From contig NC_071329.1 of the NCBI RefSeq assembly GCF_010183535.1, forward strand, positions 14,756,001 through 14,820,000: DNA of 64,000 nucleotides. The letters are read 5' to 3'. Below the pieces are notes generated by a model, which saw only the letters and a list, made by a program, of their open reading frames with translations, did no database searches and was not told the origin of the DNA. Source of the stretch: Caenorhabditis remanei (lineage: Eukaryota; Nematoda; Chromadorea; Rhabditida; Rhabditidae). The position numbers and the translations under genes are program-made. This document shows, piece by piece, positions 40,851 through 52,662 of this stretch (positions are counted from its first letter, which is position 1; each line of letters begins with the position of its first letter).

Positions 40851-43800
40851 TGCCACTCGTTCCCAATCCATTAATATGAATTCGAAAAGATTCCCAGACA
40901 ATTCTCCAACGGTTCCTTTGATATTATTCCGTGTTCTCATTCCGTATCTCTTCCTTCCTGTGCAATTTTCATCAATCTCTTTTTTCTAATTTTTGGATCT
41001 CTAAGTTGTTCATTTTTCATAATTGTCTCGAGTCAATTTCTTTAGTTATCATTCTCATCTGTAATCAACACGCGCCTTCACTATATCGTACATCAATAAA
41101 TTCTGATTCCACAATTTCTTTCATACTGTTTTTCGAAGAAAGAAACTCGAACAATTTTTGAGAGTTTGTATAATCCTAGTTTATTAGGAATAAATATAAA
41201 TAAATCAATAGATCCAGAATATAAAAATTGACAATATATAAAAAAAATAAGCTAAAGAAGTACAAAAGAACAGGTACATAGTTCGCTTATATACTAATTA
41301 ATTATCATATAAGTCAACGGTGCACTAAATATATTATCATAATTTATCACCCTAAAGAACTAATAAAATTAACATAACTAACTACACTACAAAAATCTAT
41401 TTCGCATCTCGACACTGTTCTTTTAGGAAAACTCAGGTGAGCTCTCAGTATCTACAGTAACCAGGTTTATTGTAAATCATTCCAGGAGTCTTACTTGTGA
41501 ATTTTATGAAACTATGTTGACATCAGTATAACCAAATCAATAAAGGCACTGAAAATTTTTCAATCTTTTTCGAACTTTGAGCATATTCCCATTTGGAACT
41601 CCTAGGGATCAAAAACCGTTTGTATGATAATCCATACAGTATCGGCCAAAAATATATCAGGCAAAGTCGTCTATGTCATTCAAATTCGAATGGAGATACT
41701 GTAGTCCGTTATGTTTTGATTCCCAGTCTCCTGCCACCAAGGTTACAAAAACATTACAAAAAATCTCATGAGGTCATTATCCCATACTTTTTCTCTTCTC
41801 TGTGTATCTCTCCCTCTCTTCGGTTTCACAGCTAAACTTTTATAAAATAACGTGAGAATAGAGCTTTGTTCACATATCTTTCTTCGAGTACAGACGGCAT
41901 TCATGGTTCAATTCTAGTGTGTCAAGCAGTATTGTGAAGGCAACAGGAATTCTTCTTGAGTGATCATATCAGGTTAGTTTAGAAAATGTTTATCTGTGTC
42001 ATTCTTAGTTTAATTCAATATTTTACCTCTGAGTTATGATTTTCAAATAGTCATAATAGTCAGCCAGATGTCCTATCATTGCAACGCCATTCTATTTTCC
42101 CGTGTTCTGCAGTAATCCACACTCTCACTGTTCTATCATATCCTTCATTCTCTAATTTTGATTTTTTGATCTCGTTCCACCATTCCGTCCATTTTCAAAG
42201 TTGCTCAAATTTTAATTTGTGATATTGCATGTCAAGTTTCTTGGAAAAAGCCTTTGTGATACGCTGCCGTGGAAGTCTTGCAACTTTTTCGATGTTTTCC
42301 ACTTTGGTTGCTTTTACGGGGTTCTATCGCTTATCATATCTGAAAAATAGTGATAATCTTGAGTTCTTATTTGATATAGCATAATATCTGTAAGTCCCTG
42401 CACACGTTTTTTGTGACGTGCCGCCCGTTTGAATTATTTATCTGACAAGTCCCGAGCGCCAAAGAGAAATGCAAACCAAAAAATTTTGTTGCCTTGAAAA
42501 AAGGAATTGAATAGAGGGGCGCTCAATCTTTTATCAGTTATTGTTGGAGATCAAATGAAATAGAGGGATGGAATATAAAATAGTTAATGATATTCGCAAA
42601 TTGACGATGTGGTGATTAGAATTTCAAATTAACTGATGGAATAGAAATGACACTGTTTTCCATTTTTTTGTTCTCATTTTTTCGATTATGAAGAATGTTT
42701 TTTCTAAATTTATTATACTTATTCAATAATTCGAATATAGGCATTTTTCATTTCATAATAATCTATCACTTGGCTTTGCTCTTCATATAGTGGGCGTCGA
42801 AATTATTGGGTGGGAGGAAAAGAGAACGCATAAATTTTTATGAGGTACTCTGCAAAAGCAGAAAAAACGTTCGAACACTCCCCGAAATGACATTTAATGT
42901 CATCCTCCAGAATAGCTAATTCGTCATCTAGGGGAGAGTACTTAAAGAATTGAAATAGAGTCATCTAGGGACCACCCAGGGAAGTTCACTATGCACAATT
43001 TCTGTAGCACAGACTAGTACTATTCTTATCAGTTTTACTTTTTCTGTAAAGTGAAGTTTGGCTTCGTTTTTTTATTCATTAAGTTTACTGATAAGATGAC
43101 TTTGAAAAATCGAACTTTCGACCTTACAAGTTGGGTCCCGCCACGAATACTACAGTAAAACCTTTTTAAAAGCGCATACCGTACCCAATATAGGCAAGAA
43201 TACACTCATTACACCGTCTTAACATTCTGAATTCGAAAATCTATGATTTACGTGAACCGGCAAAATTTTGACAGATTTTCCTCATTCTCAGCCAAATTTT
43301 CGAGGTTTTTGGCCCAAAACTTTTTCTAAGATAGTTTTCTGGATTATACTTTTCCTAGTCTAGAGAAAAATTAGGCTTTGTCGGATCTTTATAGAAATAA
43401 AAGTTGGGTAAAAAATACGTTAAAAATGTAAGCTGCTGTCTCTCTGACATAAATTGAAAATAATTCGTTGTTTTTCTAGAGTTACTACTTATGAGTATGG
43501 TTTTCATAGAATTATCTTCTTCTTGGAACTTATGAAATTTGTTATACGGTTTCTCTATTTTGTAATAAAAAAGTAATAAAATCATCACACCTCAAAAAGT
43601 ATACCCCATCTGCATACTTTTTTTCTCCCCCGTACATGTTTACTCGTTCTTTTCTATTTGATTTAGTGGCAGCGCCCGGCGCCAATCCAATACCACACCT
43701 TATCAATTGACACTTGTGCATCTCTAGTGCCATAATGGGTAATAAATCGGGAGAAAAAAGTTGAGAGTAGTGATAAGGAAAGAGAATAATTGAACGATTC

Positions 43801-44904
43801 GTATCGAAAAAGTTGACAAGATAATGAGAATGAAGTGGATGGTTAAAAAAGTTGTACTGGATGACGACGAACTAGTTACAATCAGATTTGCAACAGACTG
43901 GGCCAGATATCAGTACAAAAATAAAAAGAGGATTTATGACTATTTTTGATAAAAAATTTCAAAAAATTTCAAAAAATTTTGTGAAAAAACTGTGCACAAT
44001 TCTTGACTCCGGGCCGGGCAGCGCCCATACTTTGTAAGTCTGGCTACAATGAAGTTATATGACTTGAGAAATCATCGGGTACCATCGAAAATTTGGAATA
44101 TCATCATCCTACTTCTAAACCAAGTAGCGCCTGTCTGTGTGTCTGTCACTCTACACTACATGTTTCTTTGAAAATCAAAAAAGTCCCGAAAGTTCCGTTC
44201 TTTTTCTAAACTTCACCCCCTCATTCAGTTAACTAGGCACTAAATCAAATACTATACATATCATGTTTCTTTTAGGATTATTTATTAGTTTCCAGTGCGA
44301 AAAACCACAACTTTCCTTTGCCCTCTCGTATTTCTGTTCTCGAATTGATAATAACAAATTTATTTCATCGAAACAAAATGTTGTATAATGAAAAAAAGAA
44401 CTGATAAACTTCTAGTCCTTTTTCCTTGGCGCTCATATACATTGATTTCTCTATTTTATACTAATGACTATTTTGTTTACCAGATTAGTGAAGCATAAGT
44501 GAATCTAGCAAGTTTTGCGTGCTCAAAAAGGAAACATCTTTTTCTATTAGTGTGTGCATCGAAGAACATATAAAATCGGGTATCCAATGACAACATGTAG
44601 GTAGTCAACGTCGAATAAATTGAGACGTCCTCCCTCTTGTGTGTTCTTGTCATCCTTCTCTTGTTCTCTTTTATGGACCCCTCCCGAAATAAGAAGGGGT
44701 TGGCGAGGAGCAGGAAGAAGTGATGGATTAGTTTAGGTAGTTTTTAATTTAACGTATAATTATTCTTCAATTGTTTTACATTTTCCCATTTGATATTTTA
44801 TCACTCATTCATTGTTTTTTCTATTTCGCCCATGTGTATATCATTTTTTATACCTGTGTTTATTCTATCATTAGATCACACTTTTATTATGTGGTAACGG
44901 CTAT

Positions 44905-45420
44905 TTTTATGATCAGTTTTTAGCTTAAATCAACTAATAACTTACGAACAATAAGCCACCTTGGTCTCTTCTTTTATTCCAACTCATAAAATTAGGTACC
45001 CGTATTCTGAGCCTGAGATGAAACGTTTCGCACCTAGACGACTTTCCAGATAAACTTATTAACACCAGAACAAAGTTTGGTCGGTTTGCAGTTAGTCAAT
45101 TTATGAGATACAAGCGAGATAGTGCCGGAAAAAGTGCCAACGAGGAACGGGGGAACGCGCCAACAGACAGGACACAGAAGACTCCTGAAGTGTATTTCGT
45201 AATTCAGTGTGCATGAATTTTCAGTTTTTTTCTCAGTTTTTACAGTAAATTTTCCCATAAAATTCAATTTTATTATCAGATAAAGCAAAAAGTGCAATTT
45301 TCCCAGAGGACCACGAACACAGTTTTATTGTTTATGGTTGTTTGCATAACGATTAGGTCTCATAGTTTTTTCGAGAAAGAGAGGAACCGAAAACTTTCAT
45401 TCTTCCTTTCTCGTTTCGAC
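44905..45420 (+). repeat. 500-bp dispersed block, copy 1
   Basis: Shares about nine bases in ten by eye with 61845-62340, including GATCAGTTTTTAGCTTAAAT, AAAATTAGGTACCCGTATTC and CGCCAACAGACAGGACACAG. Same orientation. Confidence 0.85.
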
Positions 45421-45439
45421 TTGATTCGCTAAGGAATGC

Positions 45440-46083
45440 CATTGAGTCAGTTTGGAGTAATATGACGTGACCTATATCATTGGAAAGCTGAAAAAACGCT
45501 GATTTCAAATATATATTCAATTTTTGCCCTCGAGGTCTGGTATTCGAGAAAAACGAGGTCAAAATTTCACTACCACCCACACCACGCTCTCGATATTTTC
45601 CATGTGTTAGTAAGGTTTTTGATAAAAATCGCTCAAAAATCTCAAATTTTTATCGAAAAAAGTGGAAAATACATCAAAAATCAAATTTTAATGAGATTTT
45701 TCACCTAAAATCACTTTTTTCAAGTTTTTTTTTCATTCTAAAAAAAACATAATTTTTAATGATTTTCACACATAAATAGTCTTTTTGGAGCCAAATGGTG
45801 CTCCACACCTTAGAATCGAGGATTTCTAGCAAAAATAGGTTTCAGCGGCGGTCTAAACTATATTTTTCATTAAAAATCGTATCAAATTTCCGTCGAAATC
45901 ATCACTTTCTTAATAAAGCTATATTTTTCACTGAATAACCACTTTTCCAAAATTTGACCTCGTTTTTCTCGAATACCAGGGTTCGGTTGCAAGAATTGAA
46001 TAAATATTTGGAATCAGCGTTTTCTCAACTTTCTAATAATATATGTCACGTCCCATATCTCTACGGTCCCTCGGTGACCTTAG
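45440..46083. repeat. Foldback element, family S copy 2
   Basis: GACGTGACCTATATCATTGG ... GGTATTCGAGAAAAACGAGG is mirrored by CCTCGTTTTTCTCGAATACC ... ATATGTCACGTC. About 400 bases of AT-rich sequence lie between arms. Confidence 0.75.
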
Positions 46084-47928
46084 GCTATGAAACCACGTTT
46101 ATTCTAGGACACACGGACACACCGACAGACATTGTATCGCTATGCTACCGTCTCCATTCTTATCACCACCTAGCTGGTTCCAATTTCCACTAACCCCCAA
46201 TCTGTAACAGCTGGCACTGTTTTTTTTTAAATTTCCTGAGATTATATTATACCTATGGATAGAAATAGATCAACCGAACCAACAAGAATAGCCTCTCATT
46301 AGCATCCTAATTATTGAGCTGGCGAGCCCTCGCCATATTCTCTTCTGAACTCATTCTCATATCATTTCCATTTTCATTTTTAATTTATTCCTTTTCCATT
46401 TTTTTCCCGTCAAGCTCATCTCTCTTTGACTCCCCGAAGGTAAAAAATGGGAACACATCAATTTTAAATCTCATTCTTTTGCCCTCTCTCCCCATTTTCT
46501 CCGGAACCTTTTTCTTCTTTTTGATCTATAAAAAAAGGAGTATGAGCCCCATTTTCCTATTAATTTTCTTTTTTGACGCCCCTGACACCCATGCTGTCCC
46601 CTTCTCGTACGTACCAACGCGAATTGTTAAATTGGAATTTTGTAATGTAATCCATCACTTTTTTGTTGCTCTTCTTCGTCACCGACATTTTCGGTTGCCT
46701 TGTTTCGGCCACTTAATTTATGGGTTATATCCGGGTAAAAAGAAGGATAAAAGGAGAATGTGAGATGAAAAGATGACGTTTATTTTTTTTCTTTAGTGTT
46801 CTCGAGCTGTATGGGGGTTGATTACGGAAAATTTTGAGATTGATATGGTACAGTACATCTCAAAAGTTTATCAACTTTATTTTTCTAACAAACCAACAAA
46901 GATATCGGAGTTCGGAAGAAGTGGTTCTTCTTTCACCAACTGTTCAATTGCGTCATTCAAAATAGTACTCCAAAAAATGGGCGTAGTTTTAGTATCTGCC
47001 TTCGCCAGCTGTCTGTCTACCGCGTGACAAACGTTTGCATATGTTTCCAAAATCCGTTCGATACTTTGACGAAGCTGGAATCTATGCCGTTATAGAGTTT
47101 TCTCGTCCTTGCTTCTCAGCGAGACTTGTTCATCAGTCTTTCATTTTATAGCCTTGAATTGTCTGTCTAGCTGCTACTCTCACTTTTTATGTTTGATATT
47201 CTTTCAACACTTTGTTGTTATTTATATTCTTGGAAGCTAAACGAGCACCTCCAAAAAAGAATATCAACTGTGGAACATGTTCGTTGTGCTGTTCGGAATG
47301 TGAAATCTGGAATCTCCTTTAACTTTGAAAATACCGGTACTCTTTCCAAATTTCGGACTGTTTCTGTCCTTTCGTTTCCTGCAAATTTCTCGCAACATGA
47401 TTCTAAAAATTAAAATTAAAAGACAGTTCTTGCGTTCCGTAAGAAAAATTACTAGACTCATGTTGAAAACACCAATTTGCATGAGTTATGTGCATATCAT
47501 TTGTTTCAGAACATTGTTGTGATGTTTCTAGAATTTCCACTATGTTATTGTTTATCCGTCTGCCCTACGAAAACGACACACTTTGTTGCCGTTCTTGTGT
47601 GCATTCATCTAAATTTGACACCAAAAACAAAATCCTCGTAGTCGAATTAGTATCTTCCCCCACATTTATTCCCAATACTCAACTGCATAATCTCATACAC
47701 AGAGTCAATTCTCTCACCCAGGTGGTTCTGCTCCGACTGTTTTGTGCAATGCACACGCACACCTGCTTGATGACCCTGTTCCTTTCCAAGCGTATTGTGA
47801 CTCCTGACATCAATCCGACATTGATGTTACGACATTGTTGCCTCACCGTTCTGATAGTGTCTGCAACTTTAAGTATACCATGCAACTCATCTCTTCTCCT
47901 CATCATATTGCGTAGATCACTTTTTCTC

Positions 47929-47985
47929 TCTCTCTCTCTCACTCTCTCTCTCTCTCTCCCTCTCTCTCTCCTTCTCTCTTTCACT
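47929..47985 (+). repeat. TC microsatellite
   Basis: Imperfect (TC)n run of about 57 bases. Confidence 0.85.
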
Positions 47986-48029
47986 TGTTATTGCTCCCGG
48001 TAACATATTACACATATCTGACAAATGTT

Positions 48030-48630
48030 CCAGAGGTTACAATTATCAAGGCGACAAAGTGGACATTTACTTTTGGGGGTACATACATAGTTGATGCTCA
48101 AAGGGACAAAGTCTCAGAGGGACACTGGCTCAAAGGGACCCTAAGTTGTTGAATTGAAGGGACACCAAGTTATTAAGATGACAACAGTTTATACTCAAAA
48201 AGATAATAACAATGCCAGAAGGGAAAAAAATAACTTAACCGGAAGGGGGAACATTAACGTCTCTTCAACAATGCAGTTTACGGTCTAATTTTTTTAAAAA
48301 CTTTTGAGTTTATCTAGATGAATATTCAATTCTACCGAAAACATACTGAAGGGAGAACTATCCTCGTCTGTTATGAAGATTTTTAACGTACTGGGACAAA
48401 GGCTTTCACAATTAATCCAAAAATTTGAATGCCAATGATGAAAACTCCTTTCTCTTCGAATATATACTGTTGCCCCCTTGAGAAAAACTTCAAATCAAAT
48501 CCAACAACTTTGTGTCCCTTTGAGCCAGTGTCCCCCTAAAACTTAGTCCCCTTGAGCATCAACTATGTACCCCCAAGAGTAAATGTCCTCTTTGTCCCCC
48601 TGAGAATTGTACCCCCTGGAACATAGACGC
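48030..48630. repeat. Foldback built of GTCCC-rich units
   Basis: TGATGCTCAAAGGGACAAAG ... GGACACTGGCTCAAAGGGAC at the left is the reverse complement of GTCCCTTTGAGCCAGTGTCC ... at the right. Within each arm a ~20-base unit with GTCCCCTTGAG recurs. Confidence 0.75.
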
Positions 48631-49980
48631 ATATATCTGCAGAAACTCCCCCTCTCACTCATTAATGTCTTCTCTCTTCCCGCCCCTCTTTTTCGTTCTG
48701 TTAGTGTCTGTTACTTTATACAATGCAACTCATCCATTCTCCTCATCAAATTGTGTTAACTTTTTTCTCCCCCTCTCTTTTTCATAAGTTCTTGCTCCCG
48801 GTGTCGAGGTCTTTGTAGAAAACCACGATATCAAAGAAGACGAAGCCGCTACTTCCGTAGAGATAAAGTGGTTTTGTTGTTCATTATTTTGTAATCATTT
48901 CTTTGTGCATACCGTAAAAACTGTATTAGAGCGGCACCTTTAATAGAACGACACCCATTTATACTCAGGATTCATGAATATGATTATCCCCAGTCTATTT
49001 TCTTGGTTCTGATTAGAAGCAGCGTAAATAGTAACCTCTAGATCAACAAATAGAAATTTCAAAAAAGTTTTTCCGGTTAACTTTAATGAGTTTCTGAAAG
49101 CACAAAATTTTTCCGAAGGGCGTTTGAAAAATAGAGCGATATGTCGCTCTAATACAGTTTTTACGGTATTTCATCACCACCCCCCCCCCCCATTTCATTC
49201 TAAAATTATATTGTTTATGACTCAGGCTCCCCTAATCGACCAACCACTATTCCTCTCCGGACTTTTCTAAGTCTCCTCTTTTCCCCACTGTCTCTGTAAC
49301 TGTCACTAGTGCCTCGTTCCCTCTATTTTCTCAGTTTTTTCTCCTGATCAATAATTTCTGTCTTCCCCCGCTACCTTTTTCCCTTTCCCCTGTTTTGTGC
49401 CCCATCATAGTTTTTCCCCCAACTCGCCGGTTCCCCTGACCCTTATTCTGTCTATAAAGTCTAAATAAAACACTTATAAGAACCCGCAGACAATTTTTTC
49501 TCTTCTATTCTTACAGTCTAGATGAATATTCAATTCTACCGAAAACATACAGAAGTTAGAACTATATCCCCGTCTATCATAACAATTTTTAACGTGCTTG
49601 TTGCAAAAATTTGAATGCCAATAGTGAAAACTCCATTACCTTTGAGTATAAACTGTTGTCCCCTTGAGTATAACTTTGTGTCCCTCAAATACAACAACTT
49701 AGTGTCCCTTTGAGCCAGTGTCTCCCTGAGACTTTGCCCCTTTGAGCATTAACTATGTACCCCAAAAAAGTAAATGTCCCCTTGACAATTGTACCCCTTG
49801 GAACATTGATTCATATATCTGCCGAAACTCCCCCTCTCACTCATTAATGTCTTCTCTCTTCCCGCCGTTCTTGTCTGTTCTGTTAGTATCTGTTGCTTTA
49901 TACAATGCAACTCATCCTTTCTCCTCATCAAATTTCGTTACCTTTTTTCTCTCCCTCTCTATTTATCACGTATCTTCAAT
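48310..49980 (+). repeat. Direct duplication, units 48310-48790 and 49520-49980
   Basis: Both copies run from AGATGAATATTCAATTCTAC through GAATGCCAAT and TCATTAATGTCTTCTCTC to ACAATGCAACTCATCC, spaced about 1.2 kb. A third partial copy of the last word is at ~47880. Confidence 0.8.
48910..49170. mobile_element. Terminal-inverted-repeat element, copy 1
   Basis: ACCGTAAAAACTGTATTAGA at the left and TCTAATACAGTTTTTACGGT at the right are exact complements. The interior (TATTTTCTTGGTTCTGATTA) matches 62384-62634. No transposase ORF. Confidence 0.8.
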
Positions 49981-50049
49981 CTTCTTTAATTTCATTGTGC
50001 CTTATTTTGTTATCTTAAAAACTTCTCAAAATTCTATAACTTTTAGAAC

Positions 50050-52199
50050 ATGAGTGCACATCCAGACTGTGTCCCAACATATGCAAGTGAAAGAAGTGAG
50101 TTCTAGATTAGCACAAAAGCTACTCCCTTTTTCAAAGTTACAGATCAAGAAACGTTCTATGATGAAACCGGAATCGGCGGAACTATATGTCAGAATATTG
50201 ACCCAAGTTTTCTGACAGCTGAGGAAAGAGAAAAAATGGGTAATATTCATTTGTTTACTATATTTACAAATGTTTTTTTTCAGCGGAATTGAGAAGAAAA
50301 CATGGAATTTCGGAGCCAGATCGTGTTCCTGGTAAGTGAACAACTAGATTTTTTAAGTATGAAATCTGTATTTTTCTAGAAGCCCAGCCTCGATGTGATT
50401 CCCCTGTTTTGGAGGAAGTCGCTGTGGTGACTGTTCCGGAAGAAGTCTGGCAAGGATATGACCCGGAGGCGTTGGTCAAAGTGACAAATTTGATTGAGCT
50501 GGAACAAATTAGTAAGATACTCAATTAGAACTGATGCAACAATTTTAATTTATGACTTTAGACACCGAAATTGGAAGAGAGTCAACGGCGTTGCGAATAA
50601 ATAATAGAGAACTGTCGAGATACATTGAGAAATTGAAACTGGAAAGTAAGAGATTCAAATTTTAGAAATTCTCTAATGATGACTGATTTCAGATAAAAGT
50701 ATTCAAGAATTCTACGTAGGTCAGCACAAAGCCGACATGGCCGCAAAGGATGCAAACATCGAAAAACAAGAGATGGCAAAGAAAAGAGCTCAAGAGAAAC
50801 TGAGAGCTGAGAGGAAGAGCAATGAACTTTTTGCTGCACAAAGTGGGTTATTTTTTTTAGATGGTCCCAATTTTCATATACAGTACCGCGCAAAAAAAAG
50901 AACTTCTGCCGTTTTGTACGGGAACATCCAAAAAAGTTATCAATCGTCAAAGTAATTTCTCGCATTTGTTGACCTTTTTCAGTGCTAAATGGAGAGATTT
51001 TTGACTTCCTGTAACTTCATAAGATGTGTCCGTACAAAAAAGTTGTGAATCACAAAAATGGAGCTTTACTTGTGATCTATACACTCCATAAACAACCGAT
51101 ATTGTGATACCATCAAGCTGACCGTCTTACACTCACAGAGTTGTCCATTTTCAACAAAAACTGCTATGGTCGCGTTCTTTGTGGCCAGTACTGTATATTG
51201 ATGAATATCAATATGTATTTGCATCAGTTTTAGGCAATTCTGACACGTTTAATTTTCAGACTTCAAATCAATGAGTGATGATCATCTCCAGCACCTCTTC
51301 CAGATGATTTCTTCCGAGATGAGATCCCGTGGAATGCGTATGTTTCGAATTCCCGTGAGACACTTTATTCAATTACAGTATTTTCAGATGTTGTTCCAAT
51401 GGAATCTTCTTCAGGAAATATGTGCTCCATCCAAACCCTTACTCGTAAGTTTTCAATCATCTAATCAAAATAATTATTCTGATTTTTCAGCTACTTCTCA
51501 ACTCTCGACGAGCACTACACCAGACGTTGTTGTAATTCAAAAACGCCCTCAATATTCGATTGATGCCATTTTGAATCAACCGGATAAGCTGACAATATTC
51601 GACGACAATGCTCATCAAGGGACCTCTCAAGAACTACAAATGCCAGCTGTGGGAACCCAGGAGTCAAGTCTCCAAGCATTGAGCCGGCTTCAATTCATGG
51701 TGGCAAACCCTGCAGGACCCAGTAAGTTAATTTCAAACAGTTCAATAGAAATACGTTGTTGTTTTCAGATGTAGTGCCCACTGAGCCGCCTATGTCTAGA
51801 AAAAGGGGACCTCAAAAACCAAGGGCGCCTCGAAAGCCCAGGGCAATAGAAACGAAACCAAGGGCAACCAGACGAAGCAAAGAATCTCGCACGGAGTTTC
51901 AAAGTAAAATGGCGAGAAACCAATCTTTCACTGCAGTGGAGCTGACGCACGAAGAGAACGCCAAGGTTAGCTTCACGAAAAAAAAACGCTTAGAGTTTAG
52001 AGAAAGTTTGAAAAATACAGGCGGTTTTCTAACATTTTCAAAATCAATTTCATGATAATTTTAAGTCAAAAGCGCCTGGGGCGGCTTTGACGCGTTTTTT
52101 CTAATTTTCTTCCAAACCGCACACTTTAAAAAGCAAAAACACGAAAACTTATGAAATGTATTTCAGAAATTTTTGCAATTCCATGGAATCAAGTTATAA
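50050..52199 (+). CDS. Gene 12: helical protein with SIDAIL motif and basic C-terminal region
   Basis: Eleven exons: 50050-50095, 50144-50239, 50284-50331, 50380-50511, 50562-50645, 50693-50842, 51260-51337, 51388-51444, 51491-51721, 51769-51965 and 52167-52199; 383 residues. The first nine introns are phase 1, the last phase 0. The ATG is two bases after a TTTTAG acceptor-like site. Residues 15-105 are acidic (FLTAEEREKMAELRR, EEVWQGYDPEAL). Residues 108-185 form a short coiled coil. YSIDAILN (~252-259) resembles the Groucho-binding eh1 core FxIxxIL, with Tyr for Phe. Residues ~316-350 are very basic (SRKRGPQKPRAPRKPR), DNA- or RNA-binding or NLS-like. The short last exon encodes KFLQFHGIKL and is the least certain part. 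Intron 6 carries a family P element. Not recognised. Confidence 0.8.
50881..51193. repeat. Family P element in gene 12 intron 6
   Basis: CAGTACCGCGCAAAA at the left and GGCCAGTACTG at the right, TA on both sides (50879-50880, 51194-51195). Confidence 0.8.
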
Positions 52200-52662
52200 C
52201 TGCTCGTGATGCTCCTCAATATTTCCCTGTGTTCAAAGAATATCATTGCTCAGATCTCCTTGTTTATTACCTATTTTCTCCAGTGCTTTCTCGGTTCCCT
52301 TCTTCTTATTTCCCTGTGCCGCCCTTTTCCCTGTTTGCTTTTCTTCTAGCTTCAATTATTTTGAAAAATCGGTCAGGCTTCAAGATAAGTTTTGTTTGTA
52401 TATGATTGAATTTTCTACTGTCATTAACTAATTTTACAACCGTTCTCCCCCCTCTTCCATAATATTTGTTTCCTGAAAACGATTTTTTCCTTTTTCGTTT
52501 GTATCTTACTATGTAAGTTTGAATGAAGATGTTCGTATTTTAAAAACAATTTTCTTGCGGTTATTATCATTGGTTAATACCATATTTTACCTATCTTTAC
52601 CTAATGTTCCCTGCTCTTCTAAAACTGGTTTGCAGCGAATTTCTGAATTTCTGATAGTGAGA
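52200..52662. other. Interval between genes 12 and 13
   Basis: T-rich, no AATAAA seen. A TTTGCAG ends at 52635, 27 bases before the gene 13 ATG. Nothing else is supported. Confidence 0.45.

Larger units (their letters stand above)
40282..50049. other. 9.8-kb gene-free stretch between genes 11 and 12
   Basis: The largest gene-poor interval. The first 0.8 kb is the likely 3' UTR of gene 11, itself partly duplicated (40308-40500 with 40650-40850). From 41.2 to 44.9 kb I see only AT-rich sequence. From 44.9 to 50.0 kb there are repeats: a 500-bp block shared with 61.85 kb, a foldback, a TC microsatellite, inverted and direct copies of a GTCCC-rich unit, and a terminal-inverted-repeat element. 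ORFs at 46314 and 47488 are T-rich and unsupported. Confidence 0.5.

Noticed and set aside
41890..41930. GGTTCAATTC as a tRNA T-arm
   Set aside because: No box A at the right distance upstream and no stems form.
46314..46763. 149-codon ORF that looks like a hydrophobic membrane protein
   Set aside because: Hydrophobicity comes from T-rich DNA (Phe/Leu/Ser); no exon borders or homology signal.
47488..48003. 171-codon ORF
   Set aside because: Its end is the TC microsatellite translated as Ser/Leu; the rest overlaps duplicated non-coding DNA.
51900..52199. Possible degenerate homeodomain at the end of gene 12
   Set aside because: Only a loose resemblance (SRTEFQSKMARNQSFT); the recognition-helix signature WFxNxR is absent.
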